Of a DNA stretch of 64,000 nucleotides, positions 36,961 to 45,631 are shown in pieces; the first letter of the stretch is position 1, and each line of letters begins with the position of its first letter. Both the position numbers and the translations under genes were made by a program. Origin of the DNA: Devosia naphthalenivorans (lineage in GTDB: Bacteria > Pseudomonadota > Alphaproteobacteria > Rhizobiales > Devosiaceae); contig NZ_PYVW01000002.1 of NCBI RefSeq assembly GCF_003056355.1, forward strand, positions 456,614 to 520,613, given 5' to 3'. Under the pieces are notes generated by a model. That model saw only the letters and a list, made by a program, of their open reading frames with translations, searched no databases and was not told the origin of the DNA.

Positions 36961-37407
36961 GTGGCACAGGCTGATCCGCTCAAACTCGATTCCATGCTGT
37001 GCTTTGCCGTTTATGCGGCCGAGCATGCGTTCACCCGGTTCTACAAGCCCCGGCTTGAAGCACTCGAACTGACCTATCCGCAGTACCTGGTGTTCCTGGT
37101 GCTATGGGAGACAGATGGTATCACCGTCAAAGCGCTGGGGGATAAATTGTTCCTCGATAGCGGCACGATCACGCCGCTGGTCAAGCGGCTTGAAGCGCGC
37201 GGCTTGCTGCGGCGCGAGCGGGACAAGCAGGATGAGCGGCAGGTGCGGATTTATCTGACCGAAGAGGGTAGGGCTCTGCGGGAGAAGGCGCTGGCGGTGC
37301 CGCTGGCTGTCGGCAAGGCGCTGGGTGGTGATGGGGAAGCTGCCGGAATGCTGCGCGAAAGCCTGCATCGGTTGCGCGAACAGCTGGATGCCTCCAGCGA
37401 CAGCTGA
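36961..37407 (+). CDS. ohrR: OhrR, MarR-family organic peroxide sensor
   Basis: OhrR represses ohr until an organic peroxide oxidises its sensor cysteine. This 148-residue protein starts at a GTG with GGAGG upstream. Sensor Cys14 lies in SMLCFAVYAAEHAFTRFY. The winged helix-turn-helix runs from YPQYLVFLVLWE to the wing RRERDKQDERQVRIYLT. Cys14 is the only cysteine in the chain, so this is a one-Cys OhrR of the Bacillus subtilis kind rather than the two-Cys Xanthomonas kind. It is divergent from ohr over a shared operator. Confidence 0.93.
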   Translation: MAQADPLKLDSMLCFAVYAAEHAFTRFYKPRLEALELTYPQYLVFLVLWETDGITVKALGDKLFLDSGTITPLVKRLEARGLLRRERDKQDERQVRIYLTEEGRALREKALAVPLAVGKALGGDGEAAGMLRESLHRLREQLDASSDS

Positions 37408-37410
37408 GCT

Positions 37411-38124
37411 CTATTGCAAGCCGGCGGCGTCCACCATGCCGCCGTCGCAGCCGCCATTTGTGGGGCGGGCATCCATGATGCGGTCGGCAAAGCTGTCCGG
37501 GCCATCGATGTCGCCGGTGAGGCCAATGGTCAATTCGTTGATCAGCCGGCGATTGCCGTCGTTTGTGCAACTGAGCCTGACCCGGTCTCCGGCGCCCGGC
37601 CCGAAGGCAGTGTCGAACGCGGCACGCACGTCGCCCTGCGTCAGCCGCTCGCCGATGGCGCCGGCGAAGAGATCCCGCACGGCCGAGGCGTTGAGGGCGG
37701 CAAGCATATCCACGGAGTCCTGGAAATATTCCTCCGCATCGGTCCGGTAGCAGGTGCCGTGCGTGATCCATTCGTGCCGGTCAAGCGCCGATTGGGTGCC
37801 AGGCATGACCTGATCCAGTTCCTTGCGCAGCGCGGCGGATATTCTGGGCTCGGGCAGTTCGAACCAGTCGCCGTCTTCGTCGAGAGCGACCGTGCGTGCG
37901 TCCACGCCGCAATAGTCACGGGAGCGCGGCTGCGGCCAAAGACCGTGCAGGGCGAAGTTGCCGGCGTCGAAGCGGGCAGTGGTTTGGGTCTGGCACTCCG
38001 GACGGCCGGGCCGGGTCTCGCAGAAGGCGGGTTGCCAGCTGACCGCCAGCACATACTGCGTGCGCTCCTGCGCCATTGCTGCAGTGGCGAAGAAGGTCAG
38101 CAGCAGGGCAAGAAAAGTGCGCAT
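37411..38124 (-). CDS. Secreted ribonuclease T2-family enzyme
   Basis: This 237-residue RNase T2-fold endoribonuclease has a signal peptide (MRTFLALLLTFFATAAMAQ, cut near residue 19), so it acts in the periplasm or outside. The two catalytic segments are CAS1, FALHGLWPQ near 57-65, and CAS2, HEWITHGTC near 115-123; each supplies a catalytic His. Several cysteines suggest disulphides. RNase T2 yields 2',3'-cyclic nucleotides, and the gene directly upstream encodes a periplasmic 2',3'-cyclic phosphodiesterase, so the pair could scavenge RNA. Both are on the minus strand 56 bases apart, with a terminator-like hairpin between. Confidence 0.9.
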   Translation of the reverse strand: MRTFLALLLTFFATAAMAQERTQYVLAVSWQPAFCETRPGRPECQTQTTARFDAGNFALHGLWPQPRSRDYCGVDARTVALDEDGDWFELPEPRISAALRKELDQVMPGTQSALDRHEWITHGTCYRTDAEEYFQDSVDMLAALNASAVRDLFAGAIGERLTQGDVRAAFDTAFGPGAGDRVRLSCTNDGNRRLINELTIGLTGDIDGPDSFADRIMDARPTNGGCDGGMVDAAGLQ

Positions 38125-38150
38125 GAACGAGGTCTCGAACTGGAGGAGAA

Positions 38151-38174
38151 GGGGACGGTCCGAAGACCGCCCCC
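38151..38174 (-). terminator. Hairpin with TTCG loop after the cyclic phosphodiesterase gene
   Basis: On the minus strand GGGGGCGGTC-TTCG-GACCGTCCCC is an almost perfect stem capped by a C(UUCG)G tetraloop and followed by TTCTCC. It lies seven bases past the stop at 38181. Confidence 0.6.
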
Positions 38175-38180
38175 AGAGGG

Positions 38181-40157
38181 TTAGAGCGTGATGCGATAGA
38201 TGCCGAAACCGTCGGGGTCAGTCTCGCCGGTGGCTTCGATCTTGATGGCGGTGACATCGTCCACGAAGTCGGCCGCCTTGGGACCGGTGGCAAACAGCAC
38301 CGTTGTATCTGGGATGGGCGCAAGCGACCAATTGCTGTCGGCCTTGGGGTCGATCGTGCCGTTCTCCACGATATAGCGGACGATGATGTCCCGGTTGGTA
38401 TCGGGCCCCTTGAAGACGATGACGTCCGGCCCGATGCCGGGGAAGGTACCGCCGCCGCCAGCGCGGTAATTGTTGGTGGCAACGACGAATTTGGCGGCCG
38501 GATCGATCGGGGCGCCGTCATACATCAGGTCCACGATGCGGTTGGCATCGGGGTTGAGCTCTTCCTTGCCATCCGAGGAGTATTTGGACGGCTGGGTGAG
38601 ATCGATCTTGTAGGTGACCCCATCGATCACGTCGTAATTATAGGACGGGAAATCGGGGTTGATGAGTTCGGCGTCGGTGGCGCCAGCCTCGATCTGGTTG
38701 AAGATGCCGGCCGAGCGTTCCAGCCAGTTCTTGACGTCCGCTCCGGTGATGGCGACGGCCTGGATGGTGTTGGGATAGAGGTAAAGGTCAGCCACATTCT
38801 TGATGGCGACAGGGCCGACAGGAACGTCGGTGTAATAGTCCGGGCCGCCACGACCGCCGGCCTTGAAGGGGGCAGCGGCCGACAGGATCGGCAGGCTTTC
38901 CCATTCGGTGCCCTTCATCATCTGTTCGATGTACCAAATCTGGGCTTGCGAGACGATCTGCACCGACGGATCGTCTGCGACGAGGGCGAAGTAGGAATAG
39001 AGCGGGGCGGCAGTTTCGCCGACGGGCCGGCGAATATAGTCGATGGTTTCCTCGTGATCGGTCTGCGCGGCGGCGGCGACCTCGGCCTCGTCTTCCACGA
39101 GCGCATTGACCTTGCCCTCGACGCGTTCGGAGATCGGGCGGGCTTCGGCGGTGTGAGACACGACCGTCCATTTGCCGTCTGCATCCTGCTCGAGCAGCAG
39201 GTCGATCAGGCCCATGTGCGAACCCCAGAAGCCGGCCATGACGGCGGGCTTGCCGCTGAGCGTGCCCGCTTCGATATCGGCGCCTTCGATGCCCTCATAG
39301 TCGGGGCCGGGGAAGACCAGGTGGTGGTGGCCGGTGAGGACCACATCGATGCCATCAACGGCCGCGAGTTGCAGCGACGCGTTTTCGGCGCCGGTCGTCT
39401 GGTCAGCAGCAATGCCGGAATGCGACAGGGCGATGATGATTTCGGCGCCTTCTTCGCGCATCCTGGGCACGTAGGCGGTCGCGGTTTCGACGATGTCGCG
39501 GGTGTTGACCTTGCCGGTGAGGTGGGTTGCGTCCCAGGTCATGATCTGGGGCGGCAGGAAACCGATGATGCCGACCTTGATGGTCTTGGTGGCGCCCGAG
39601 CCGTCGGTCAGTTCCTTTTCGACGATCAGATAGGGCTGGATATAGGTGTCGTCGCTCAGCGGCTCGGCCGCCAGTTCACCACGCACCAGATTGGCCGAAA
39701 CGAACGGGAATTCGGCGCCGCCCAATGCCTTGTCGAGATATTCAAGGCCGTAGTTGAATTCGTGGTTGCCCAAGGTCGCGGCTTCATAGCCCAGCGTGTT
39801 CATCGCGGCGATGATGGGGTGGACATTGCCTTCGAGACCCTTTTCGTAGGCGATGTAGTCGCCCATCGGATTGCCCTGGATGATGTCGCCATTGTCGAGC
39901 AGCATGGAATTGCCCGCTTCGGCGCGAAGGGCTTCGATCAACGAGGCGGTACGGGCCAGGCCCATCGTGTCGTTGGGCGCATCGGCGTAATAATCATAGG
40001 CGAACACGGCGACGTGCAGGTCCGTGGTCTCGATGATGCGCAAATGGGCCTGGTTGGCCTGCGCCATTGCGGCAAACGGGTGCATCGCTGCCATGGCTCC
40101 TATGCTGGCGGAACCTGCGAGGAATGTACGGCGCGATATCTTGGGCAGGAAATTCAT
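38181..40157 (-). CDS. cpdB: 2',3'-cyclic-nucleotide 2'-phosphodiesterase / 3'-nucleotidase (periplasmic)
   Basis: This 658-residue enzyme hydrolyses 2',3'-cyclic nucleotides and 3'-nucleotides. The N-terminus [10 protein letters not shown] followed by a hydrophobic stretch looks like a Tat signal. The metallophosphatase domain has the metal ligands in [10 protein letters not shown] (about 44-53), [10 protein letters not shown] (near 86-95), GNHEFNYG (near 130-137) and [11 protein letters not shown] (near 275-285). The C-terminal 5'-nucleotidase domain with substrate residues follows ([13 protein letters not shown] near 561-573). Its product would serve phosphate or nucleoside scavenging together with the RNase T2 downstream. 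No start other than 40157 is needed. Confidence 0.92.
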   Translation of the reverse strand: MNFLPKISRRTFLAGSASIGAMAAMHPFAAMAQANQAHLRIIETTDLHVAVFAYDYYADAPNDTMGLARTASLIEALRAEAGNSMLLDNGDIIQGNPMGDYIAYEKGLEGNVHPIIAAMNTLGYEAATLGNHEFNYGLEYLDKALGGAEFPFVSANLVRGELAAEPLSDDTYIQPYLIVEKELTDGSGATKTIKVGIIGFLPPQIMTWDATHLTGKVNTRDIVETATAYVPRMREEGAEIIIALSHSGIAADQTTGAENASLQLAAVDGIDVVLTGHHHLVFPGPDYEGIEGADIEAGTLSGKPAVMAGFWGSHMGLIDLLLEQDADGKWTVVSHTAEARPISERVEGKVNALVEDEAEVAAAAQTDHEETIDYIRRPVGETAAPLYSYFALVADDPSVQIVSQAQIWYIEQMMKGTEWESLPILSAAAPFKAGGRGGPDYYTDVPVGPVAIKNVADLYLYPNTIQAVAITGADVKNWLERSAGIFNQIEAGATDAELINPDFPSYNYDVIDGVTYKIDLTQPSKYSSDGKEELNPDANRIVDLMYDGAPIDPAAKFVVATNNYRAGGGGTFPGIGPDVIVFKGPDTNRDIIVRYIVENGTIDPKADSNWSLAPIPDTTVLFATGPKAADFVDDVTAIKIEATGETDPDGFGIYRITL

Positions 40158-40736
40158 GGATCGTCTCCCGGGTGGTAGTGTTTGGCTGAACCGAAATAGC
40201 GCCCGGGGGCCCCGCGCTCCCGGACAGCCGGATCAGCGATCCGGCGGGTTGGCTCTTGCCGTCCAGAGGTGACGTTCAGATGACGGCGGCGCGGTGACGG
40301 TAAGAAGTTTTGACCGTTCGGTCAATTTGTGACGATGGACGTGCGGAAGCGCCGCCTGGGTGCGGTTTTGGGTCAGCGTGCACGTGGCGAGGCCCTGCCC
40401 CGGTAAGTTTTAGTGTGTGAGACAAAGCCTCGCCACATGCGATGGGATTTGCGGCGCGCACGACTCTGGCTCCGGGCCGCCATAGACCCGATAACACTTC
40501 CGCTTGCCTGCAGGGATCACGACATCCCCGCCCCATCTGACAACAACACTAGCCGGTTCGCGCGACCCGCTGGGCGTGAGGTTGGTATGGGGGAGGATAG
40601 CGCAGGGTTTTGGTGCGGGGAGAAGATGGATAGTTTGTCGGGGTTCCATGGATTGTAGATGCAGCTAGCGTGCAGGGAACTGATGGGCATGTGGCCGACT
40701 TGTTGCTAGGGTCGGGGGTAACGGGAGAGTGTTCCA
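40158..40736. other. 579-base gene-free region with duplicated element H copy 2
   Basis: No gene is supported. The middle 252 bases are copy 2 of element H (40349-40600). The right part is the promoter region of the zinc metallopeptidase gene. A GACCGTTCGGTC palindrome lies at about 40312-40323, just left of element H. Confidence 0.7.
40349..40600 (+). repeat. Duplicated 252-base element H, copy 2
   Basis: The same element as 22108-22359, inverted. The 10-bp stem arms are at 40384-40393 and 40427-40436. The segment CTGCAGGGATCACGACAT near 40509 and GTTCGCGCGACCCGCTGGGC near 40555 are conserved; the stretch near 40470-40500 differs in sequence from copy 1. Confidence 0.85.
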
Positions 40737-41666
40737 ATGAAGTGGCGTGGCAGGCAGCAGAGTTCCAACATTGATGATCGCCGTGGACGCACGGGCGGCG
40801 GCTTGGGGGGACTTGGTGGTCTTGGCCGTGGCGGTGGGATACGGCTGCCCATGGGCGGCGGGCGCGGCTCGCGTGGCGGTATCGGAAGCCTGATCGGGAT
40901 TGTGGTGGTGCTCGGCATCATCTGGGTCGTCACCGGCACCAACCCAATGGATATTCTGAGCGGAGGCTCGAGCAGCGGGCCATCATCTTCGGCCAGTTCA
41001 TCAAGCCAGTTGCCGGCGAGTGGCGAGGAAGCCGAACTGCGCGATTTCGTGGGCGTCGTGGTCAAGGAAACCGAGGATCTGTGGAGCGAAGTGTTCGCGC
41101 AGCAGAACGAGGATTATCCCGAACCCACAGTGGTGCTGTTTAGCGGCGCTGTGAGCACCGGGTGCGGCGAGGCTGATTCCAGCACCGGACCGTTTTACTG
41201 CCCGAATGACCAGCAGGTTTATATCGACCTGGGCTTTTACGACCAATTGCGCGAGCAGTTCGGCGCGCCGGGCGATTTTGCCCAGGCCTATGTGCTGGCG
41301 CATGAAGTGGGCCATCATATCCAGAACATCACCGGGGTGTTGCCCCAATTCAACCAGCGGCGCCAGGCGATGAGCGCCGAAGACGCCAATGCCTATTCGG
41401 TGCGCATCGAGTTGCAGGCAGATTGCTATGCTGGCGTGTGGGCAAATTATGCCGGGCAGCAAAACCTGGTTGAGCAGGGCGATTTCGAGGAGGCGCTGAA
41501 TGCGGCCGACCAGATCGGTGATGATACGCTGCAAAAGCGCATGCAGGGTTTTGCCGTGCCCAAGACGTTCAACCATGGCACTTCGGCGCAGCGCAAGACC
41601 TGGTTCGAGCGCGGATATCAGTCCGGCAATCCGGGGGATTGCGACACGTTCTCGGGGAATGTGTAG
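40737..41666 (+). CDS. Putative neutral zinc metallopeptidase (YpfJ family)
   Basis: This 309-residue protein of the zinc metallopeptidase family PF04228 has a Gly/Arg-rich N-terminus (about 10-45), then one membrane helix at about 50-66 (SLIGIVVVLGIIWVV). A periplasmic catalytic domain follows. The active site is VLAHEVGHHIQ near 184-194 with a third ligand in RIELQADCYAGVWA near 221-234. A further diagnostic segment is GPFYCPNDQQVYIDLGFY near 152-169. The biological substrate is unknown. The gene stands alone; palindrome F separates it from carA. Confidence 0.88.
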   Translation: MKWRGRQQSSNIDDRRGRTGGGLGGLGGLGRGGGIRLPMGGGRGSRGGIGSLIGIVVVLGIIWVVTGTNPMDILSGGSSSGPSSSASSSSQLPASGEEAELRDFVGVVVKETEDLWSEVFAQQNEDYPEPTVVLFSGAVSTGCGEADSSTGPFYCPNDQQVYIDLGFYDQLREQFGAPGDFAQAYVLAHEVGHHIQNITGVLPQFNQRRQAMSAEDANAYSVRIELQADCYAGVWANYAGQQNLVEQGDFEEALNAADQIGDDTLQKRMQGFAVPKTFNHGTSAQRKTWFERGYQSGNPGDCDTFSGNV

Positions 41667-41705
41667 GCTGGCTATTTTCCCGATGCAACCCCAACTGCAG
41701 CGCTT

Positions 41706-41778
41706 CCCTCGGACTTGATCCGAGGGCCTCTTCCAGCTCGGCACAAGCGGCAAATGGCCCTCGGATCAAGTCCGAGGG
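41706..41778. repeat. Palindrome family F (related to B) between convergent genes
   Basis: CCCTCGGACTTGATCCGAGG at the left and CCTCGGATCAAGTCCGAGGG at the right are complementary over their full length, and each arm also forms its own small hairpin. The 5' flank CGCTTCCCTCGG resembles repeat B. It may double as a terminator for the metallopeptidase gene and carA. Confidence 0.85.
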
Positions 41779-41801
41779 CAACCCGGTGATTATGCTACGC
41801 C

Positions 41802-43007
41802 TCAGGCGGCCGCTGGCTTGTGCTCGGGCAGCTTTTCGAGGCCCTTCTGCTCGCGGACGTGGTTGAGGAACCGCGTGAAGAGATAATGGCTGTCGCGTGG
41901 GCCGGGGCTTGCTTCGGGGTGATACTGCACCGAGAAGATCGGCTTGCCTTCGACGCTGAGGCCGGCGTTCGTGTCGTCGAACAGCGAGATGTGGGTTTCG
42001 GTGACGCCGGCGGGCAGGCTCGCCTTGTCCACGGCGAAACCGTGATTCATCGAGGTGATCTCGACCTTGCCGGTGGTCAGATCCTTGACCGGGTGGTTGG
42101 CGCCATGGTGGCCCTGGTGCATCTTGGACGTCTTACCGCCCAGGGCAAGGCCGAGCAATTGATGGCCAAGGCAGATGCCGAACACGGGCTTGCCGGTGTC
42201 CATCAGCTTCTGGATGGTGGGAACGGCGTATTTACCGGTCGCCGCCGGATCGCCGGGGCCGTTGGACAGGAAGATGCCGTCGGGATTGTGCGCCAGCACG
42301 TCTTCGGCCGTGGCCGTTGCCGGCACGACGGTGACCTTGGCGCCCTGATCGGCGAGGCAACGCAGGATGTTGCGCTTGGCGCCGTAGTCGATGGCCACGA
42401 TATGGAACTGCGGGTCTTCGAGCTTGCCGTAGCCCTTGTCCCACTGCCAGCCGGTCTGGTCCCAGTGATAGGTCTGGGCGGTGGTCACTTCCTTGGCGAG
42501 GTCCAAGCCCTCAAGGCCCGGGAAGGCATTGAGTTCGGCCTTGATCGAGGCGTCGTCGAACATGCCGGTCGGCTCGTGAGCGATGACGCCGTTGGGCATG
42601 CCGTTTTCACGAATCTGGGCGGTCAGGGCGCGGGTGTCGATACCTGTGATGCCGATGATGTTGCGCTTTTTCAGCCAGGCATCGAGCTTTTCGGCGGCGC
42701 GGTAATTGGATGGGTTGGTGATATCGGCCTTGAGCACGACGCCGCGGACGCCGGACAGGGCGGCCATGTTGACCGTCTCGATGTCCTCGTCATTGGTGCC
42801 GACATTGCCGATATGGGGGAAGGTGAAGGTGATGATCTGGCCCGCATAGGAGGGATCGGTCAGCACCTCCTGGTAGCCGGTCATGGCGGTATTGAAGCAC
42901 ACTTCGCCGGCCGCATGGCCGATGGCGCCGATACCGCGGCCTTCCAGGCGCGTACCGTCTGCAAGGATCAGAACTGCGGTCGCGGGGGATTGCTGCCAGC
43001 CGGTCAC
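41802..43007 (-). CDS. carA: Carbamoyl-phosphate synthase small subunit
   Basis: CarA is the glutamine amidotransferase subunit that feeds ammonia to CarB. The glutaminase domain has the nucleophile Cys in FGICLGHQLLGLALGGKT, the HGANHPV motif and the catalytic His/Glu in VQYHPEASPGP. The N-terminal half begins LILADGTRLEGRGIGAIG. A GTG at 43007 with GGAG at seven bases gives 401 residues, the same length I recall for S. meliloti CarA; an ATG at 43052 would add 15 residues but has a poor ribosome-binding site. It is divergent from yqeY, as in related genomes, and 12 kb from carB. Confidence 0.95.
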   Translation of the reverse strand: MTGWQQSPATAVLILADGTRLEGRGIGAIGHAAGEVCFNTAMTGYQEVLTDPSYAGQIITFTFPHIGNVGTNDEDIETVNMAALSGVRGVVLKADITNPSNYRAAEKLDAWLKKRNIIGITGIDTRALTAQIRENGMPNGVIAHEPTGMFDDASIKAELNAFPGLEGLDLAKEVTTAQTYHWDQTGWQWDKGYGKLEDPQFHIVAIDYGAKRNILRCLADQGAKVTVVPATATAEDVLAHNPDGIFLSNGPGDPAATGKYAVPTIQKLMDTGKPVFGICLGHQLLGLALGGKTSKMHQGHHGANHPVKDLTTGKVEITSMNHGFAVDKASLPAGVTETHISLFDDTNAGLSVEGKPIFSVQYHPEASPGPRDSHYLFTRFLNHVREQKGLEKLPEHKPAAA

Positions 43008-43142
43008 GGTGGGTCTCCAAGGTTTGGGGTATGTCGGTTGAGGCCTCGTCATAGAAGCCTAGGTCGTCCAGCGCAAGTGGCGCGACCTCAAGTTTATGCC
43101 TATATGGGCACCAGAAACGCAAAGCCAAGAGGATGAAAACCC

Positions 43143-43595
43143 ATGCGCGAACAGTTCAGCGAAGGTCTCAAGACCGCCCTCAAGGCCCGCGATCAGCGGC
43201 GCACGGCAACGCTTCGCGCCATCACCGCGGCCATCCAGGACAAGGATATCGCCATCCGCCAGGAGAACCGGGGTCCCGCCACAAACGAGGAGATTCTGGC
43301 CATCGTGCAAAAGATGGTGAAGCAGCGCGAAGAGAGCTTTGCCATCTATGCCCAGGCCGGCCGCGCGGATCTGGCGACGGTGGAAAAGGAAGAAATCGAC
43401 ATCCTCAACGAGTTTCTGCCCAAGGCGCTCAGCGATGAAGAGGTGGAAGCTGCCATCAATGCCGCCATCGCGGCCACGGGGGCCGAAGGGCCCAAGGACA
43501 TGGGCAAGGTCATTGCCCAGTTGAAGGTCGACTATCCCGGCCGGATCGATTTCGGCAAGGCGAGCGGCAAGGTGCGGGCTGCACTGGCAGGCTGA
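43143..43595 (+). CDS. yqeY: GatB/YqeY-domain protein
   Basis: This 150-residue, largely helical protein has the YqeY fold (related to the C-terminal tRNA-binding part of GatB). The patterns LKTALKARDQRRTATLRAI, VKQREESFAIYAQAGRADL and KDMGKVIAQLKVDYPGRIDF are diagnostic. Its function is not defined; the GatB relation suggests a link to tRNA or amidotransferase chemistry. In related genomes it lies between carA and dnaG, and here too, but with two extra genes before dnaG. A bidirectional hairpin terminator follows. Confidence 0.9.
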   Translation: MREQFSEGLKTALKARDQRRTATLRAITAAIQDKDIAIRQENRGPATNEEILAIVQKMVKQREESFAIYAQAGRADLATVEKEEIDILNEFLPKALSDEEVEAAINAAIAATGAEGPKDMGKVIAQLKVDYPGRIDFGKASGKVRAALAG

Positions 43596-43604
43596 GGAAC
43601 AAGC

Positions 43605-43629
43605 AAAGGGAGCGGCAGACGCTCCCTTT
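43605..43629. terminator. Bidirectional terminator between yqeY and the MFS gene
   Basis: AAAGGGAGCG-GCAGA-CGCTCCCTTT is a perfect 10-bp stem ending in A and T runs. The two genes converge on it. Confidence 0.8.
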
Positions 43630-43631
43630 CG

Positions 43632-44810
43632 CTATTCGGCCGGGCTGGAGATGGCCTGCGGCATGCGCAATTCGGCCCAATGGGACGCGATGGCGACCAG
43701 CGCTGCGGCAATGAGGCAAACGATGCCGATCAGCGGCAGGCTGCCATAGCCGGTGCCGCTTTCGATGGCGGCAGCGCCGATCATGGCGCCAATGGCGATG
43801 CCGATATTATAGCCGGTCGGGATCAGCGCCGATGCCAGGTTTGGCGCATCGCTGGCCGTGGTGAGCACCCGGGCCTGGATCGGCGTGCCGACTGCGAAAT
43901 TGGCGCCGCCCCAGATGACCACGGCTACGGCCATGATGAGCGGATGCGGAGCGGCAACAAAGAGCAGTATGAAGGCCAGCACCTGGACGATCAGTATGGT
44001 GATGACAGCAGGCATCAGCTTCCAGTCGGACAGACGCCCGCCGATGAAGACGCCGATGGTCGAGCCGACGCCATAAAGCAGCAGCACCCATGGCACGACG
44101 CCCGAATCTAGCCCGGTCACTTCGATCAGCAGCGGGGCGATATAGGTGAAGACGCTGTATTGCGCGATCATGGCGAGGATGGCGATTATCAGCGAAGTAA
44201 TGATCTGCTGGCGGGCCAGCGCCTTGAACTCGCGCCTGAAGCTGCCGCCGGTGCTTGCCTCGCCCGCGCGGGCCGGGAGGAACAGGGCGATGGCCAGGGT
44301 TGCGATGAGGCTGAGGATGCCTACGGCCCAGAACGTTGCGCGCCAGCCGAACATATTGCCGATGGCGGTGCCGCCGGGCACGCCCAGAATGTTGGAGACG
44401 GTGAGTCCCGAAAGGATCAGCGCCACGGCGAAGCCGCGCTTGTCACGAGGCACAAGGCTGACTGCCACGATGGCCGCGATGCCGAAATAGGTGCCGTGCA
44501 TGACGGCGACCAGCACGCGGGCCGCGAGGAGTATCTCCAGCGTAGGCGCGATGGCGCACAGAACCTGCCCGATGGTGAAGCCACCGCCCAGCAACAGGAT
44601 CAGCGTCTTGCGCGAAAGTTTCTTGGTCGCCACCGCCAGGAGGGGCCCGCCGATCGCAATGCCGATGGCGTAACCGGTCACCAGATATCCGGCGACGGGG
44701 ATGGTCACGCCCAGGCCCGTGGCGACGTCGGGCAGGACGCCGGCAATCACGAACTCGGCGGTGCCGAAGGCAAAAGCCGCCAGGAACAGGGCGATAAGGG
44801 GGAGTGACAT
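43632..44810 (-). CDS. MFS exporter of the DHA1 (AraJ/YdhP-like) type
   Basis: This 392-residue, 12-helix major facilitator has the N-terminal motif FAFGTAEFVIAGVLPDVATG at about 15-34, characteristic of DHA1 sugar/drug efflux proteins. The conserved loop-2 region reads GYAIGIAIGGPLLAVATKKL. The start is the ATG at 44810; the 10-codon extension has no support. Substrates in this group include arabinose, purine nucleosides and drugs, so none can be named. It lies between yqeY and the HdeD gene and interrupts the usual yqeY-dnaG neighbourhood. Confidence 0.88.
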   Translation of the reverse strand: MSLPLIALFLAAFAFGTAEFVIAGVLPDVATGLGVTIPVAGYLVTGYAIGIAIGGPLLAVATKKLSRKTLILLLGGGFTIGQVLCAIAPTLEILLAARVLVAVMHGTYFGIAAIVAVSLVPRDKRGFAVALILSGLTVSNILGVPGGTAIGNMFGWRATFWAVGILSLIATLAIALFLPARAGEASTGGSFRREFKALARQQIITSLIIAILAMIAQYSVFTYIAPLLIEVTGLDSGVVPWVLLLYGVGSTIGVFIGGRLSDWKLMPAVITILIVQVLAFILLFVAAPHPLIMAVAVVIWGGANFAVGTPIQARVLTTASDAPNLASALIPTGYNIGIAIGAMIGAAAIESGTGYGSLPLIGIVCLIAAALVAIASHWAELRMPQAISSPAE

Positions 44811-45000
44811 GATTGAAACCGCGTGGAGGCGGGCCTTCAAGTTAAAGCAGTCTCAAACCACAGCGGGGAGAACTGAGCAATCAACAAATTAGCCGCAGCA
44901 TTGTAGAAAATGTAAATTGGCTAGGCGCTTGGCTGCATTCCGAAATGGAGTACACTCGTCTTGAGGCAGGCGCATCGGGCGCACAGGCGGGGGGATATAG

Positions 45001-45564
45001 ATGAGCGTTTCGGCGAAAACCAAACGGCGATTTGCGGCGGCTACGGCATTGCGGGCCGTGTTCATGCTGGTCGCGGGGCTTTATGCCATTATCTGGCCGA
45101 CAGAAGCGCTGGGTGTGCTGGTGCTTGCGGGCGGTATCCTGCTCATCGTGGATGGCGCGCTCGGCCTGTGGAGCCTGACCTTTGGTGGCGGCAAGAGCGG
45201 GAACTACTGGTTCGACGTGGTGTCCAACGCGTTGTCGCTGCTGCTCGGCGTATTGATTCTGCTCAGCCCGTTCCTCGCGACAATCCTGACGATAGCCTTC
45301 CTCGGCACCCTGATCGGTATCGCGGCGCTGATCGTGGGCATCATGCAGATCGTGGTGATCACGCGGGAACGCGAACACTATGCCCGCATCTGGCCGGTGG
45401 TGCTGTCGGGCATCTCCTATATTTTGCTGGGCCTGGTGTTCCTGTTCGTGCCGCTCGTGAGCATCACGGTCGCCATGATCTTTGGTGGCGTCATGCTGGT
45501 GATCTTTGCGTTTGGCCTGTTTGGCTGGGCTTGGCGGCTGTATGAGCGCAGCAAGGTAGCTTGA
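45001..45564 (+). CDS. HdeD-family (DUF308) membrane protein
   Basis: This 187-residue protein has about six membrane helices arranged in pairs, with the repeated GLYAIIWPTEALGVLVLAGG and LILLSPFLATILTIAFLG patterns of the HdeD/DUF308 family. HdeD contributes to acid resistance at high cell density in E. coli; the role here is unknown. The ATG at 45001 follows GGGGGG. dnaG starts 68 bases downstream, past a hairpin and a DnaA-box match, so read-through into dnaG is possible. Confidence 0.85.
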   Translation: MSVSAKTKRRFAAATALRAVFMLVAGLYAIIWPTEALGVLVLAGGILLIVDGALGLWSLTFGGGKSGNYWFDVVSNALSLLLGVLILLSPFLATILTIAFLGTLIGIAALIVGIMQIVVITREREHYARIWPVVLSGISYILLGLVFLFVPLVSITVAMIFGGVMLVIFAFGLFGWAWRLYERSKVA

Positions 45565-45575
45565 GCTATCCTCTC

Positions 45576-45584
45576 TGTGGATAA
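45576..45584 (-). promoter_or_regulatory. Perfect DnaA-box sequence upstream of dnaG
   Basis: TGTGGATAA on the plus strand is TTATCCACA on the minus strand, the canonical nine-base DnaA box. It lies 48 bases upstream of the dnaG start, next to a GGCGCC / GGCGCC hairpin (45588-45609). Confidence 0.4.
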
Positions 45585-45631
45585 GTCGGCGCCCCGTGAC
45601 TTGGGCGCCGTGAATGCCTATCTAACAACCC

